A DNA stretch of 6,690 bases from NCBI RefSeq assembly GCF_946885725.1, contig NZ_CAMPGZ010000217.1:1-6690 (forward strand), in the 5' to 3' direction. Below, one piece after another: positions 5,838 to 6,690 of the stretch (position 1 is the first letter of the stretch; every line of letters starts with the position of its first letter). The translations under genes were made by a program, and so were the position numbers. The notes below the pieces were generated by a model. It did no database searches. It saw only the letters and a program-made list of their open reading frames with translations, and was not told the DNA's origin. The stretch is from an uncultured Nocardioides sp. Lineage in GTDB: Bacteria; Actinomycetota; Actinomycetes; Propionibacteriales; Nocardioidaceae.

Positions 5838-6401
5838 GTGGCCGACAATCCCCCCGACTACGAGTTGGCCGACAGGATGGCGTTGACCAGGCCCGACCAG
5901 GTGAAAGCCATCGGCCACCCGCTCCGCACGACGATCCTGCAGCTCCTGCACGAGCGCGCCGCGACCGTGACCGAGCTCTCGGAGGCGGTCGCGCGGCCCA
6001 AGAGCACGGTCGCGCACCACGTCGACGTGCTGACGCGCAACGGCCTGCTCCGCGTCGTACGCACCCGGAAGGTGCGGGCCATCGAGGAGCGCTTCTACGG
6101 GCGCACCGCGCGCATGTTCTACGTGGCCGCGGAGCCATCTCCCGAGGGCGAGGAGATGCCGCGCGACTTCAACGACTTCGAAGTGGCTGCACGCGAGTCG
6201 GCGACGGCATTCGAGCACGGGAAGCTCTGGGGCTTCATTCGGCATGCCCGGATCCCGGAGGAACGAGCGAGCGAGTTCTGGCAGAAGATCGCTGCACTGG
6301 TGGAGGAGTTCGACCGGATGCCGAGGTCCGGCGAAACCGTGTACGGGTTCGCGATCGGCATCTACCCCACGGACCATCCGACCCTTCCGCCGGCACAGTG
6401 A
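5838..6401 (+). CDS. Winged helix-turn-helix (ArsR/HTH_20-type) regulator
   Basis: The 187-residue product carries an ArsR-like winged helix at about residues 20-97. It starts with QVKAIGHPLRTTILQLL, followed by the support helix (VTELSEAV), the recognition helix (PKSTVAHHVDVLTRNGLL, ~53-70) and the wing (VVRTRKVRAIEERFYG). Residues ~110-187 form a less conserved domain, probably for dimerisation or ligand sensing. There are no clustered cysteines as in metal-sensing ArsR proteins; the ligand is unknown. The start is uncertain. The GTG at 5838 gives an N-terminus beginning MADNPPDY, which looks like that of related actinobacterial regulators from memory, and it suits a leaderless transcript. 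An in-frame ATG at 5820 with a weak GGAA 9 nt upstream is the alternative. Divergent from the hydrolase gene with a palindrome between, it is likely an autoregulator controlling that hydrolase. Confidence 0.85.
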   Translation: MADNPPDYELADRMALTRPDQVKAIGHPLRTTILQLLHERAATVTELSEAVARPKSTVAHHVDVLTRNGLLRVVRTRKVRAIEERFYGRTARMFYVAAEPSPEGEEMPRDFNDFEVAARESATAFEHGKLWGFIRHARIPEERASEFWQKIAALVEEFDRMPRSGETVYGFAIGIYPTDHPTLPPAQ

Positions 6402-6426
6402 CCTACGCTCGACCGAGGCATACCCT
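6398..6426 (+). promoter_or_regulatory. Possible promoter of the heptad-repeat gene
   Basis: GTGACC (6398-6403) and TACCCT (6421-6426) are spaced by 17 bp and overlap the stop codon of the regulator gene. Both are partial matches (TGAC core and TAnnnT). The predicted transcript would start near 6433, giving a leader of about 40 nt. Co-transcription with the regulator is the alternative. Confidence 0.3.
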
Positions 6427-6437
6427 CGAGCTGGAGC

Positions 6438-6454
6438 CGGTCTCGAACAGACCG
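6438..6454 (+). other. Small hairpin ahead of the heptad-repeat gene
   Basis: CGGTCT (6438-6443) pairs with AGACCG (6449-6454) around a 5-nt loop, CGAAC. It could be a weak terminator for the regulator gene or a structure in the leader of the next gene. It is short, so chance is possible. Confidence 0.3.
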
Positions 6455-6474
6455 ACGGAGCAGGCGACCTACGG

Positions 6475-6690
6475 ATGAACACTGCCGAGAACCGTGAGCG
6501 CGCAGCCGAGGAACGCGATCGGGCGGCCGACGAACGCGACGAGACGCTGGATCAGCGCGACATCGACCTGGAGATGCGGTCCGCGACCGCCGACGAGCGA
6601 GACCGAGCCGCCGATGAACGCGACCGGGTTGCAGACCGCCGAGCGGAAGCACAGGAGGAACGGGAGCGCTGGGCCGGTCGCGCTGCCGAC
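6475..6690 (+). CDS. Heptad-repeat charged N-terminus of an unidentified protein, 3' end outside window
   Basis: The frame is open from ATG 6475 to the window edge (72 residues). From residue 6 to 68 it consists of nine uninterrupted heptads, each with Arg at the second place and mostly acid at the third, with RAADERD-like units prominent. This predicts a long, highly charged alpha-helix or coiled coil. Actinobacterial proteins with such N-termini often continue into GGDEF, GAF or ANTAR signalling domains, but none of those is inside the window, so no function is assigned. The ribosome site is poor: GGAG at 6457-6460 is 14 nt from the ATG. The frame is open upstream of this ATG, but I see no better start. 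The gene follows the regulator gene by 73 bp on the same strand. Confidence 0.6.
   Translation, partial: MNTAENRERAAEERDRAADERDETLDQRDIDLEMRSATADERDRAADERDRVADRRAEAQEERERWAGRAAD

Noticed and set aside
5773..6138. N-terminal extension of the hydrolase to give 311 residues
   Set aside because: The extra residues are low-complexity Arg/Ala and antisense to the winged-helix gene. A good ribosome site and the first beta-strand sit at the GTG at 5772.
5823..6482. 219-residue minus-strand frame across the regulator gene
   Set aside because: It mirrors the regulator's codons, has no recognisable motifs, and the sense strand encodes a clear winged helix.
6362..6652. 96-residue minus-strand frame opposite the heptad-repeat gene
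   Set aside because: It is Arg-rich with no motif, while the opposite strand has a strict heptad pattern that fits real coding.

Overview
The window looks like chromosomal DNA of a high-GC actinobacterium. Codons end mostly in G or C, GTG appears to be used as a start, and the HTH regulator and lamin-tail proteins resemble ones common in Nocardioidaceae (Nocardioides, Aeromicrobium). That family placement is an inference from protein style, not a search result.

Layout. Positions 1-299 hold the 3' end of a lysine-rich lamin-tail-domain protein, followed by a 12-bp GC-rich hairpin (312-344). Positions 381-4970 encode one very large secreted protein of 1529 residues: signal peptide, beta-propeller of the NHL/SdiA-regulated type, then five PKD-like domains interleaved with three copies of a DNRLRE-like beta-sandwich (order P-D-P-P-P-D-P-D). 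It has no visible cell-wall anchor and I see no cysteine in it. A large bulged inverted repeat (4971-5046) starts on the base after its stop codon, in a 232-bp gene-free interval between two convergent genes. That interval also holds two smaller inverted repeats.

Positions 5203-5772 (minus) encode a 189-residue dienelactone-hydrolase-family alpha/beta hydrolase with a Ser-Asp-His triad. It is divergent from a winged-helix regulator at 5838-6401 (plus). The 65-bp gap between them carries a perfect 10-bp palindrome, GGAACGTTCC, placed where it could control both promoters, so regulator and hydrolase probably form a small autoregulated unit. The inducer is unknown. From 6475 to the window end runs the start of another gene whose product begins with nine consecutive charged heptads (xR[D/E/A/S]xxxx), a type of N-terminus often seen ahead of signalling domains in actinobacteria; the downstream domain lies outside the window.

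I do not see a defence island, CRISPR array, tRNA, rRNA or complete insertion sequence. Nothing here proves a new system. The best leads are the hairpin at 4971-5046, the palindrome-centred regulator/hydrolase unit, the modular secreted protein and the heptad-repeat N-terminus.
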